Positions 17,228-25,400 of a DNA stretch of 64,000 nt are shown one piece after another. The notes under the pieces are model-generated. The model was not told the DNA's origin and ran no database searches. It saw only the letters and a list, made by a program, of their open reading frames with translations. Made by a program: the position numbers and the translations under genes. The DNA is from Lacihabitans sp. CCS-44 (GTDB lineage Bacteria > Bacteroidota > Bacteroidia > Cytophagales > Spirosomataceae), in contig NZ_RJUE01000003.1 of NCBI RefSeq assembly GCF_024343735.1, positions 120,719-184,718 on the forward strand. Reading direction: 5' to 3'. Within the stretch, counting starts at the first letter, position 1, and each line of letters opens with the position of its first letter.

Positions 17228-17797
17228 ATGAAAAGGTTATACTTTTTTTGTTTCATTGTCTTTGTTGGCTCTCCGCTTTTGTGGAGTTGTGAGGAAGAAA
17301 AGTCAAAAAAAGAATTCATAGAATACCTCGGACCGATTCTCAATATCGACAATCTTGCTATCAGTCACAGCGATTCGGGAAGGGTAAAAGTAAAAATCTC
17401 TACTGCAAAGCAGCTAAAGTTCCAGAACGAAAACGAAGTATATCCAAAGGCCGTTTACGTGAACTTCTTAGACAAAAATGGTGTAGAATACTCCATGCTC
17501 AGAGGTGATTCTGGAAGATATGTAAAAGAAAAAAACCTCTACATTATACAAGGCAACGTGTTTTTTAACAACCGTTTACTTCAGCAAAGTCTCTCAACCG
17601 AAGAGCTATTCTGGAGCCCAGTAAACAAGAAAATCTACACCGACAAAAAAGTAACCATAAAAACTCCAAGGGAATCCATAACCGCCTCAGGAGGCATGGA
17701 CGCCACCGAAGACTTCTCTAAATACTCCCTCCGCCGTCCCAAAGGTACTTTTATGGTGGATTCGCTCAGGACTATTGTGGATACTACTGGGCAGTAG
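17228..17797 (+). CDS. lptC: LptC-like lipopolysaccharide export lipoprotein
   Basis: A 189-residue protein with a lipoprotein signal (FFCFIVFVGSPLLWSC; Cys21). A single LptC/OstA-like beta-jellyroll follows: GPILNIDNLAISHSDSGRVKVKISTAKQ, then YPKAVYVNFLDKNG and GDSGRYVKEKNLYIIQGNVFF. Bacteroidota LptC proteins are lipid-anchored in this way. The protein links the inner-membrane LptBFG transporter to the periplasmic LptA bridge. ATG at 17228 is chosen because it begins the signal peptide; an earlier in-frame start lies inside the upstream gene. An OstA-like partner is encoded at 26761. Confidence 0.8.
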   Translation: MKRLYFFCFIVFVGSPLLWSCEEEKSKKEFIEYLGPILNIDNLAISHSDSGRVKVKISTAKQLKFQNENEVYPKAVYVNFLDKNGVEYSMLRGDSGRYVKEKNLYIIQGNVFFNNRLLQQSLSTEELFWSPVNKKIYTDKKVTIKTPRESITASGGMDATEDFSKYSLRRPKGTFMVDSLRTIVDTTGQ

Positions 17798-17947
17798 GAA
17801 AATTTAGCTATTTCTAAAAAATCCGTGTATGGAGTTTTTTTTATAATCTGAATGAACTATTTTGATTGAGATAGGAACTGATACATGTTTAGTATAAAAG
17901 AGGTCATAGAGTATTTTGGCGGTGAGCATTTTTGGGTTATCGGACAA

Positions 17948-18820
17948 TTACTTTCTGTTTTTTTGTTCAATTAATTTCAAATTGGGACTTTTCAATTTAT
18001 CGAGAGAATAGTTTTTCATTTCTCTTAATAATTTTAGTTGTTCTAAAGCTGTATTATGCAAAAGCTGCAACCGTTCCTTTTTCTCTAAACCCTGCTTAAG
18101 TAACAAACTATTAATACTTTCTAGATTTGATATTACTGTAAGTTGATGCAGATCGGCATAATCTCTAATGTTCCCACCATTCAATGTTAACTCTGGATTA
18201 TCTTGTTGCCATTGTTTTGCAGTCTTACCAAAAACTGCAAGATTCAGCATATCGGCTTCTTCGGCATAAATCCATTTTTCCCTATCTTTTGCCAAATTAA
18301 AACTTGGTAAAACTTCTTTTATTGCATCAGTATGAATCCTATAATTTATTTTTGAAACAATTCTTTTTACATCCCAATCTATATTTTTTCGCTCAGCTTC
18401 CTCCTCTTTTAATCGCTGGAATTCGTTAATTAACAGCAACTTAAATTCTGGACTTATCCACATGCCAAACTCAAAAGCAATGTCCTTGTGTGCATAAGTC
18501 CCACCATACCTTCCAGCACTTGAAATTATACCTATTGCACCTGTTTTTTCAATCCATTGTTTAGCTGATATGGTGAACCTATTCAAACCAGCTTCACTTT
18601 TAATTCCCTCGAATTCGGGGGAATTAAAACTTGAATTATTCAATTTTTCCCAAATGGCTAAAAATTCAAGAGTATTTTTGTTGCGTAACCATTTCTCTAT
18701 TAATGATGAGCCACCTTCAAATCCGCTCACAATATCTGTAAGTGAAATATAGTCCTTACTATTTCTTTCTTGAATAGAAATAACTATACCCTGCACTTCT
18801 AACCTTTGATTTTTTGCCAT
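17948..18820 (-). CDS. KilA-N domain protein
   Basis: A 290-residue protein with an N-terminal KilA-N DNA-binding fold. Landmarks are YISLTDIVSGFEGG, SLIEKWLRNKNTLEFLAIWEKLNN, NRFTISAKQWIEKTGAIGIISSAGRYGGTYAHKDIAFEFGMWISPEFK. The C-terminal half is helical (NLESINSLLLKQGLEKKERLQLLHNTALEQLKLLREM), like other bacterial KilA-N proteins. The family comes from phages and large DNA viruses and also occurs as isolated chromosomal genes, suggesting a mobile origin. The gene contains a 32-bp palindrome (18598-18629) whose half-site recurs in its own promoter, so self-binding is likely. Biological role unknown. Confidence 0.85.
   Translation of the reverse strand: MAKNQRLEVQGIVISIQERNSKDYISLTDIVSGFEGGSSLIEKWLRNKNTLEFLAIWEKLNNSSFNSPEFEGIKSEAGLNRFTISAKQWIEKTGAIGIISSAGRYGGTYAHKDIAFEFGMWISPEFKLLLINEFQRLKEEEAERKNIDWDVKRIVSKINYRIHTDAIKEVLPSFNLAKDREKWIYAEEADMLNLAVFGKTAKQWQQDNPELTLNGGNIRDYADLHQLTVISNLESINSLLLKQGLEKKERLQLLHNTALEQLKLLREMKNYSLDKLKSPNLKLIEQKNRK
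18598..18629. repeat. 32-bp near-perfect palindrome inside the KilA-N gene
   Basis: TTTTAATTCCC, then T, CGAATTCG, G, then GGGAATTAAAA: 15 of 16 position pairs are complementary and the remaining one is T opposite G. The half-site GGGAATTAAAA recurs exactly at 18878-18888 upstream of the gene. It codes for residues around SFNSPEFEGIK. Confidence 0.85.
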
Positions 18821-18840
18821 AATAACTATTTTTAATACCT

Positions 18841-18888
18841 CAAATATATGGAATTAAATTTTAATTTCAAAAATATCGGGAATTAAAA
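18841..18888 (-). promoter_or_regulatory. promoter and putative operator of the KilA-N gene
   Basis: Reading leftward, TTTG (18868-18871), a 19-nt spacer and TATATTTG (18841-18848) form a close match to the Bacteroidota consensus. The spacer is filled by GAATTAAATTTTAATTTC (18851-18868), itself nearly palindromic. Just upstream lies GGGAATTAAAA (18878-18888), identical to the half-site of the in-gene palindrome. A protein bound here would block RNA polymerase. Confidence 0.6.
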
Positions 18889-18938
18889 CAAAGGATTAAC
18901 TTTGAGAATTGCAATTCGGAGAAAAAAATAGTTTGACT

Positions 18939-19388
18939 TCACTCACACCCCACACCAACAACATCTCCAACCTCCACAATCCCTTTTGAACTCCCCCATT
19001 TATCATTCAGAAAAGTAATTAATTGGACAATGTCGAGGTCATAGAGGCCTTTGGCGGCGGGCATTTTTTGGTTGTAGGTTTTGCCAGCAACGCTTATGGG
19101 GCCTTCGAGGCCGTTTTTGATGATGCAGACTAGCTTGTTTTTGTCTTGTAGGTAAGTTGAGCCTTTAATCGGCGGATAAAGATTTCTTAGGCCTGAGCCG
19201 TCTAAACCGTGGCAGTTGGAGCAGTTTTTCTTGTAAATTTCTGCTCCTGATATTACGTATTGTTCGTATTTCACCTCTTCGTCACTGGCACAAGCCGTGA
19301 CAAAAAGGCAAAACAGAACTAAACTATTTTTGAAGCAAAAGCTCAATATCTTTGATGAGTCTATTGACCTCTTTTTCTTTGGTACCAT
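18939..19388 (-). CDS. c-type cytochrome lipoprotein
   Basis: A mono-haem cytochrome c with CSNCH and, further on, the likely axial Met in KMPAAKGLYDLDIVQLITFLN. A hydrophobic signal ending LFVTAC suggests a lipid anchor. The start is unclear: ATG at 19388 gives 149 residues with a basic n-region (KKKR), while TTG at 19346 would give a more compact signal. Either way the gene overlaps the end of the SCO gene (by 65 or 23 nt). It probably carries electrons in the periplasm, and the SCO partner suggests a link to a copper-containing oxidase. Confidence 0.8.
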   Translation of the reverse strand: MVPKKKRSIDSSKILSFCFKNSLVLFCLFVTACASDEEVKYEQYVISGAEIYKKNCSNCHGLDGSGLRNLYPPIKGSTYLQDKNKLVCIIKNGLEGPISVAGKTYNQKMPAAKGLYDLDIVQLITFLNDKWGSSKGIVEVGDVVGVGCE

Positions 19389-19947
19389 CATAAACTCCTC
19401 TAATGTTTCTGTTTTTATCGACCAATACAAACGCACCGCTGTGTACAAATCCGCCCTCGTCAACAGCCTCCTTGTCTTCCATGGCTGATACCATGTACGA
19501 TTTCTGAGCTATTTCATAGATTTTCTCCTGCTCGCCCGTCACAAACTGCCATTGATTGGTGTTTACACCTAGCTTTGCTTTATAGGCTTTCAATACCGCC
19601 ACCGAGTCGTGACGCGGGTCAATGGAATGCGACAATATACCCAATTCAGGATTGTCTTTGAATTTCTCATAGATTCTGAGCATTTGGGTTTTCATAACCG
19701 GGCAAATGGTCGGGCATGACGTAAAAAAGAAGTCCGCAATATATATTTTGCCTTTAAAAGCCTCTTGCGTGAGTGTATCACCGTCTTGATTCACAAATTT
19801 GAAATCTGGAATGGCGTGATAAACCGAGTCACCTTTTTCGTTGACATCGTGTTGACCAATATAGGGCAATTTACGGTTGGAGTCACCGCAACTCCAAATG
19901 GCTAATGTAAAAAAAGTGATTGCGAAAATACTGGAAAGAGCTTTCAT
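19324..19947 (-). CDS. SCO1/SenC-family copper chaperone
   Basis: A 207-residue lipoprotein (signal ending AIWSC, Cys20) with a thioredoxin-like SCO domain. IPDFKFVNQDGDTLTQEAFKGKIYIADFFFTSCPTICPVM carries the CxxxC copper-binding pair. SHSIDPRHDSVAVLKAY follows, and GFVHSGAFVLVDKNRNIRGVYDG includes the conserved copper-ligand His. SCO proteins deliver copper to or reduce the Cu-A site of cytochrome c oxidases. It lies between a small lipoprotein gene (4 nt upstream) and an overlapping cytochrome c gene. The cbb3 operon in this window lacks a Cu-A subunit, so its client may be encoded elsewhere. Confidence 0.9.
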   Translation of the reverse strand: MKALSSIFAITFFTLAIWSCGDSNRKLPYIGQHDVNEKGDSVYHAIPDFKFVNQDGDTLTQEAFKGKIYIADFFFTSCPTICPVMKTQMLRIYEKFKDNPELGILSHSIDPRHDSVAVLKAYKAKLGVNTNQWQFVTGEQEKIYEIAQKSYMVSAMEDKEAVDEGGFVHSGAFVLVDKNRNIRGVYDGTKEKEVNRLIKDIELLLQK

Positions 19948-19951
19948 GATT

Positions 19952-20362
19952 TTATTTGTGTTCCTCCGTAAACTTTTTGGCTGCTGCTATCGCCGTTTCT
20001 GTATCAGTAGTGAGCTTTTTTACTTCAACCTCCAGCTCGGTGTAAAGTTTCAGCTTTTCGTTCTTATCTTTCACATCGTTCATGGCTACGCCGAAGTTTT
20101 TCATCCATTCGTACATATCGTCTTCGGCTTTTTGCAAAGCCGTTGAAAGTTTAAGTGCCACAGTTTTGTCCGCCTCAGATGCTTTTTCAGAAGCGGCCAT
20201 CAAATCCTTTTTGATGTCGGCAATGGCCATAGTTCTGGGCATCACTTCATCGTGGCCTTTCATCAAAACCGTATTTAGTTTTTCTATTTCACCATCTATT
20301 TTGTTGCCACAGGCCATTGTAAAGCCAAGCAAAAGAGCAAAAATCAAATTTGAGAATTTCAT
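19952..20362 (-). CDS. small helical lipoprotein of unknown function
   Basis: A 136-residue protein with a lipoprotein signal (IFALLLGFTMAC, Cys18). The rest is almost entirely charged helix with heptad-like spacing (GEIEKLNTVLMKGHDEVMPRTMAIADIKKDLMAASEKASEADKTVALKL and on), so probably a coiled coil or helical bundle. Related proteins are widespread in Bacteroidota without known function. It sits between recN (7 nt away) and the SCO gene (4 nt), on one transcript. The association with SCO and cytochrome c suggests a periplasmic role. Confidence 0.6.
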   Translation of the reverse strand: MKFSNLIFALLLGFTMACGNKIDGEIEKLNTVLMKGHDEVMPRTMAIADIKKDLMAASEKASEADKTVALKLSTALQKAEDDMYEWMKNFGVAMNDVKDKNEKLKLYTELEVEVKKLTTDTETAIAAAKKFTEEHK

Positions 20363-20369
20363 ATTGTTT

Positions 20370-22028
20370 TTAGTTATTGTTTTCTAACATTTCTATGGCA
20401 CTTCTGATGGCACTTTCAGAAGGATTCTGACCGCCAATCATTTTGGCCACTTCTATAATTCGCTCATCGGCCTCGAGTTTTCGCATCAAACTGACAGTTT
20501 TGGTGTCGGAATTGTCTTTGTACACATAAAAGTGCGTTTGTCCTTTTCCTGCAATTTGGTGCAAGTGCGTAATGGCGATCACTTGAAGTTTCGATGACAT
20601 TTCAGTGAGCATTTTCCCTACTTTTATGGCCACTTCGCCCGAGATTCCTGTGTCTATTTCATCAAAAATGATGGTTGGCAAGGACTTTTTCTCTGCCAAA
20701 ACATATTTCAGACTTAACATCACCCTCGAAAACTCTCCTCCTGATGCCACATCTTTCAGTGGTTTAGGCGTAGAACCCTTGTTGGCCGAGAATTCAAAAA
20801 TCAAATCGTCAATACCATCGGATGCAAAAGCCTTTTCTTTTGTGCCAATCAACAATCTCGCATCAGGCATTCCGAGTTCGGCCAATAAGCCTTGTATTTT
20901 GTCCACCAATGGCTGGATCACCTTCTTTCTACTTTCTGAAAGGGTCGAAGCGTCTTTTTGGGTTTCAGCAAAAAGTTTCTCTCTATTTTTTTGTAAAACC
21001 TCCAGTTCTTCTCCAAGATTGACCACTTTACTCACCTTTTGTTGCAAATCCTCTCTGATTTCGATGAGTTCAGTGATACTTTTCACCGCATGTTTTTGTT
21101 GCAAACGGAAAATGGCATTCAGCCTATCTCTCAAAAAAACAACTTTTTCATCATCTGTTTCTACTTTGGAATCTTCTGACTCTATTTCGTTGGAAATGTC
21201 TTGGAGCTCAATCAAACTGCTATTTACACGCTCTTTTAATGATGCATATTTTTCGGAGATTCCACTGATGCTCCCCAGAGCAACGTTTGCATCCTTGAGT
21301 AATCCAAGTACCGAAAGATCCGCATTGTTGAGATATTCATAAGCAAAACCTAATTTTCGTTTTACCTCCTCTGCGTTTTCCAAAATCATCAATTCTTCCT
21401 CCAATTCGGCTTGCTCCTCTCCTACCAATTTGGCCACAACCAATTCGTCCAGAAGAAATTTATTGTAATCAAACTCCTTTTTAAGGCTATCGGCATTGTT
21501 TTGTAATGCTGTCAAAGCCTTTTCGGCAGACTTGAATGCTTTGTAAGAAACCAGATACTTTTCTGAAAGAGATTGATTTCCAGCAAAAGCATCTAGCAAG
21601 GCCAATTGATAGGCATTGGTATTGAGCAAAAGCGTATCGTGCTGTGAGTGAATATCCATCAGATATACGCCCAAAGTCTTCAAAACATCTAAGGTAACTG
21701 GCGTGTCATTGACAAAAGCTCGCGACTTGCCATTGGGAGAAATTTCACGACGGATAAGACACGAAGGTTCGTAATCAAGTTCCAAGTCCTCAAAAAAGGC
21801 TTGAAGGTCAAGTTTAGAGATATCAAAATTACCTTCCACGACACATTTCTCGTTTTCATCAAACAATGCTTTGGTGTCGGCTCTGTTCCCCATCAAAAGC
21901 CCCATAGCTCCCAACATGATGGACTTACCCGCACCGGTTTCTCCGGTAATGATGTTCAGGCCAGCTTCAGGTTGGATTTCCAGATGCTTGATTAGGGCGT
22001 AATTCTTAATGAGAAGACTTGTAAGCAT
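20370..22028 (-). CDS. recN: DNA repair protein RecN
   Basis: A 552-residue SMC-like ATPase. Walker A GETGAGKS is at residues 29-36, and SHSQHDTLLLN and YLMDIHSQHD are typical of RecN. A long central coiled coil follows, then the ABC signature SGGEFSRVMLSLK, Walker B TIIFDEIDTGISGEVA and the D-loop/His region QVIAITHLHQIAGKG. RecN helps repair double-strand breaks by holding broken ends together, in the cytoplasm. It heads a leftward run with three envelope genes unrelated to repair. A good Bacteroidota promoter lies 20-50 bp upstream. Confidence 0.96.
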   Translation of the reverse strand: MLTSLLIKNYALIKHLEIQPEAGLNIITGETGAGKSIMLGAMGLLMGNRADTKALFDENEKCVVEGNFDISKLDLQAFFEDLELDYEPSCLIRREISPNGKSRAFVNDTPVTLDVLKTLGVYLMDIHSQHDTLLLNTNAYQLALLDAFAGNQSLSEKYLVSYKAFKSAEKALTALQNNADSLKKEFDYNKFLLDELVVAKLVGEEQAELEEELMILENAEEVKRKLGFAYEYLNNADLSVLGLLKDANVALGSISGISEKYASLKERVNSSLIELQDISNEIESEDSKVETDDEKVVFLRDRLNAIFRLQQKHAVKSITELIEIREDLQQKVSKVVNLGEELEVLQKNREKLFAETQKDASTLSESRKKVIQPLVDKIQGLLAELGMPDARLLIGTKEKAFASDGIDDLIFEFSANKGSTPKPLKDVASGGEFSRVMLSLKYVLAEKKSLPTIIFDEIDTGISGEVAIKVGKMLTEMSSKLQVIAITHLHQIAGKGQTHFYVYKDNSDTKTVSLMRKLEADERIIEVAKMIGGQNPSESAIRSAIEMLENNN

Positions 22029-22047
22029 TTAAAAGAAATGATTTCAA

Positions 22048-22079
22048 CAAAATTAAAGATAGAATCGGTAGGAAGCAAA
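22048..22079 (-). promoter_or_regulatory. promoter of the recN run
   Basis: Reading leftward, TTTG (22076-22079), a 20-nt spacer and TAATTTTG (22048-22055) match the TTTG/TAnnTTTG consensus. The predicted start leaves a leader of about a dozen bases before the recN ATG. Confidence 0.55.
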
Positions 22080-22154
22080 AAGCATTCGATAAAGAAGTAG
22101 ATTCAATTGTTTTTTTAATTATAGTTTCGGACTTAAAATACTTAAAGCTTATAT

Positions 22155-22340
22155 ACTTTGCGTGCCTTGCCAGGCAGGCTTTCTTTTTTTTCGAAAAAAA
22201 AGAAACAAAAAAACACTTTCTTTGCCGCTTCGGCGGTCCGAAATGATCCTCTGTAAAATTTCGGTTTTAGCATTTTTCGATGTTAGAAAATAAAAGTTGC
22301 GAAATTTTACAACTGACTGCACAGAAAATATTAGGAACAA
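22155..22340. other. gene-free palindrome-rich element
   Basis: The stretch upstream of recN holds CTTGCCAGGCAGGC (22167-22179). A perfect 24-bp palindrome follows at 22181-22204 (TTC, eight T, CG, eight A, GAA). The hairpin GCCGCTTCGGC lies at about 22224 and poly-A tracts lie between. No coding frame looks real. It resembles a dispersed non-coding element. 22341-22491 holds nothing I can name. Confidence 0.4.
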
Positions 22341-22491
22341 TAAGTGTTTATATTTTTAGAAATTAATCATTAATGCTAAGCAATTTGGAAGAAATTAGAT
22401 TTTAATACTAAGTGATCACTGTTTTTTATGCTTTGCAAGATTTGATTGGTCTTCATGTTTTTTACAGACTTGCATTCAAAATCTATACAAA

Positions 22492-22930
22492 CAAAAAAAG
22501 CATCGTTCAATGTGACGATGCTTTTTGCAATAAACCTTAACCTTAAACTATGAAAAAAAACTACCTCTCGGTATATCTTTATTTGAGTGCCGTCCCGATA
22601 GCTATCGGGAGAGTGGTGAATTCTGAGACTCGGCAACTGAGTTTTAATCTTTTTTGAAATTCATTTTTAAAAGTTTGGAAAAAAAAGCATCGCTCAATAT
22701 GACGATGCTTTTTGCAATAAACCTTAACCTTAAACTATGAAAAAAAACTACCTCTCGGTATATCTTTGTTTTAGTGCCGAGTTTGGAGTTGTATGTTCCG
22801 AGGCTCGATTACTAAACTTATATCTTTCAGTTTTTCTCTTTTTTTTAGAGTTTGGAAAAAAAAGCATTGCTCAATTCGGCAATGCTTTTCGCAATAAACC
22901 TTAACCCTAAACTATGAAAAAAAATATCTT
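22492..22930. repeat. three tandem ~180-bp repeats with a conserved hairpin
   Basis: Each unit begins with an A-run and a 7-bp hairpin (starting at 22499, 22686 and 22863). Then comes GCAATAAACCTTAACC (third copy with CG for TG ahead of it), then ACTATGAAAAAAAA. The first two copies continue with CTACCTCTCGGTATATCTTT. Spacings are 187 and 177 bp. The hairpin arms are AGCATCG/CGATGCT in copies 1 and 2 and AGCATTG/CAATGCT in copy 3, a paired change. Copy 1 opens a 35-codon frame (22550-22657), copy 3 only 11 codons; coding is doubtful. Copy 1 also carries the palindrome CCCGATAGCTATCGGG. Confidence 0.8.
22855..22886 (-). terminator. terminator of the OmpA/PorE-like gene
   Basis: Read leftward, AGCATTG and CAATGCT form a 7-bp stem followed by a run of at least seven T. 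It lies about 50 bp past the stop of the OmpA-family gene and is the hairpin of the third tandem repeat unit, so the array presents up to three terminators in a row to this transcript. Confidence 0.7.
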
Positions 22931-22938
22931 TGTCTTTC

Positions 22939-25266
22939 CTATTTCCTAGCACCCAAATATTCTTTGACTGCCAATATTTTAAACTCCGTCCTTCTGTTGG
23001 CTTGGTGAGCATTTTCCTCACATTTCGCCGAATCGTCACATTCGTTTACCAATTCACTTTCTCCATATCCACTCGCCACCAACCTATCAGAACTTACGCC
23101 TCTAGAAACCAGATAATCAGCTACTGACCTTGCTCTTGCAGCTGAGAGTCTTTGATTATACTCCTCGCTTGCTCGGCTATCTGTATGTGATCTCAATTCA
23201 ATCTGTAAGTCAGGATACTTTTTCAAAACTGGAATCACTTTGTTGTCTAATTCCCTTTTGGCATCAGCCCTTATCTCAGATTTATCCAAGTCATAATAGA
23301 TATTATCTAATCTAAATATATCACCTTCACCAATCATGCCAAAGTTTCTTTCTACAGAATAATTTTTCTTAGAATTCTTAATTTTGCCAATATTTTCCGT
23401 GTTTGTAGCATAGTTATCTTTAACAGCAGACACAGAATATCTACCGTCACGATCTGGTTGAAAAGCATATCTGCCATCTACACCCGTAATTACCATCGCC
23501 ACACTCCCATCTCGCTCATTTTCAAGCGTTACTGTAGCTCCAGCTATTGGCATCTGATCAACTTCAGAAACTATTCTTCCTTTCACCAAAGGACGTCTGG
23601 CTGGCTCCAAATAGATTTTAAGATGCTGTTGTTTAGAAAGTGACTGCGACATGGTGCCGTAGGTGATTGTCCCTACATCATATCCTTCTTTAAAGGCCTT
23701 AAATTCAAAATCTGCACCACTTTCCAGGCAGAGTGAAGCCTCCCCGAGTGAATTGGTAATGTACCCTTGTTTATTCACTCCGTTTTTCACCATTCTGAGT
23801 TCCGTATTGGCCAATGGCAGATTGGTTTGGCTATCATAAACCAGAATATTGAGGGCATTACAGCCTTTGGTGAATGCATAGATGTTGTCGTCCGCATATC
23901 CTTTTCTTCGGTTTGAACTAAAATACCCACGAGAGCGATTCCCATCTGTTATAAATCCGAAATCATCTTTTGTGGAGTTTATAGGGGCACCTAAGTTTTC
24001 AACTTCACCGAAAGGAACACCGTTGCGAAATTCTAAATAAAACATATCTAATCCGCCCAAACCCGCATGACCATCCGAAGCAAAATAAAAATTGCCGATT
24101 TCGTCCACAAAAGGAAACATCTCATTGCCTTCTGTATTGACTTCTCTTCCTAAGTTTATGGGAGCTCCCCAGTTTCCTTCGCGGTAATCTACCACATAAA
24201 TGTCTGTTCCTCCAAAACCACCAGGCATATCCGAAACAAAATACATTTTACGGTTGTCCGGCGAAAGTGCAGGATGACCTGTCGAATATTCGTTGGAGTT
24301 GAATGGTAGCTCTTTTATATCTGTCCATTTGTTGCCTTTTTTTGTGGCAATAAACAGCTTGAGCATATTTATTCCTTTCTCGCTTTTCTTTGCTTTCCCT
24401 TTGTTATAGTTGTTTCTTGTAAAAACTATTTTCTTGTAATCTTTGAAAAAAGTAACTGGACCTTCGTGATATTTTGAATTGATGGATTTACTAAATTCGT
24501 CAATTACAGGTTCCTCAATATCTTCAAAGCTATCGTTTTCCTGCGTTTTATTTGGTTTGGCTGATTTTCCACTTGAGCCTAAACTGGCTTGGATAGTTTC
24601 CACCGTCTTGTGGGTTTCTTTTCTGAGCGACATCGTGTCAGAAAACAAAAACAAATCCAAAAACGGGGTTTCGTTTTGGTTAAAAACTCTCTTTATTCCC
24701 GAGCCTTCGTTTCTGGCAGAAACAAACACCAAACCATTTTCATAAAACATTGGGCTGAAATCTGAATATCTTGTATTGAGTGGATACACAAAATTAACGT
24801 CGTATAGAGACGAATCTTTAAAAAAAGTAGAGTTGTCCATATAAGCCACTGTAAATTTCCGGCCTCTCAAATCCTCTTTTTGTTGCTCGCCATAACGGCT
24901 ATACATTTTTTGTGATTCACGGTATTTTCCATTATTGGCAAGAGCTTGGGCATAATATAAGATTTGCTCACTGTCCACAGAAGCATCAAAATCTTTGAAT
25001 AAATCTTTGTAAACTCTTTCCGCGTTTTTGCTGTCTTGTAGTTTTCTGTAGCTAAAAGCTAACTTTGTGAGGGCTTCCTTTTGTTGATCTTTTTCGTGGC
25101 TTCCGCTTCCCAAATAGGACTCGTAGTTTCTTACCGCTTGTGCATACGACATTTTGTCGAACTCAGTATTTGCGGCTCTAAGTTTATTAGATTGAGCTTG
25201 TGTGAGAAAGCTGGTAAGGCACCATACAAAACCTATCAGTATTTGTATTTTTTTTATAGGAAACAT
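22939..25266 (-). CDS. PorE-like OmpA-family protein (TPR, propeller, CarboxypepD_reg, OmpA)
   Basis: A 775-residue exported protein (signal ends FLTQAQ). The order of parts is: TPR-like helices at about 25-130 (AVRNYESYLG, ALTKLAFSYRKLQD); a PD40 beta-propeller at about 165-470 (YSTGHPALSPDNRKMYFVSDMPGGFGGTDIYVV and ASDGHAGLGGLDMFY); a carboxypeptidase-regulatory-like domain at about 560-640 (VKGRIVSEVDQMPIAGATVTLENERDG); and a C-terminal OmpA domain (IELRSHTDSRASEEYNQRLSAARARSVADYL) that binds peptidoglycan. This four-part order is that of PorE, a periplasmic anchor of the type IX secretion machinery, though many Bacteroidota paralogues share it. ATG at 25266 is preferred over TTG one codon earlier. 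A sorting-tail protein is encoded at 57767. Confidence 0.8.
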   Translation of the reverse strand: MFPIKKIQILIGFVWCLTSFLTQAQSNKLRAANTEFDKMSYAQAVRNYESYLGSGSHEKDQQKEALTKLAFSYRKLQDSKNAERVYKDLFKDFDASVDSEQILYYAQALANNGKYRESQKMYSRYGEQQKEDLRGRKFTVAYMDNSTFFKDSSLYDVNFVYPLNTRYSDFSPMFYENGLVFVSARNEGSGIKRVFNQNETPFLDLFLFSDTMSLRKETHKTVETIQASLGSSGKSAKPNKTQENDSFEDIEEPVIDEFSKSINSKYHEGPVTFFKDYKKIVFTRNNYNKGKAKKSEKGINMLKLFIATKKGNKWTDIKELPFNSNEYSTGHPALSPDNRKMYFVSDMPGGFGGTDIYVVDYREGNWGAPINLGREVNTEGNEMFPFVDEIGNFYFASDGHAGLGGLDMFYLEFRNGVPFGEVENLGAPINSTKDDFGFITDGNRSRGYFSSNRRKGYADDNIYAFTKGCNALNILVYDSQTNLPLANTELRMVKNGVNKQGYITNSLGEASLCLESGADFEFKAFKEGYDVGTITYGTMSQSLSKQQHLKIYLEPARRPLVKGRIVSEVDQMPIAGATVTLENERDGSVAMVITGVDGRYAFQPDRDGRYSVSAVKDNYATNTENIGKIKNSKKNYSVERNFGMIGEGDIFRLDNIYYDLDKSEIRADAKRELDNKVIPVLKKYPDLQIELRSHTDSRASEEYNQRLSAARARSVADYLVSRGVSSDRLVASGYGESELVNECDDSAKCEENAHQANRRTEFKILAVKEYLGARK

Positions 25267-25400
25267 CAAATTGAACGTTTAATTTTTATAGGAAATGCTT
25301 TTAAAACTTTCGTTTCCTATTGATTTATCAAACGGCATGCCAAAAACAAACCTTTTGGCTGTTTATAATATTAAAATACTGATAATTAAATAATTAATAG

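Noticed and set aside
22550..22657. 35-codon frame beginning MKKNYLSVYL in the first tandem repeat
   Set aside because: The reading is not kept in the third copy (11 codons) and diverges in the second. It overlaps a palindrome insertion and a terminator on the other strand, so coding is doubtful and it is described as part of the repeat.
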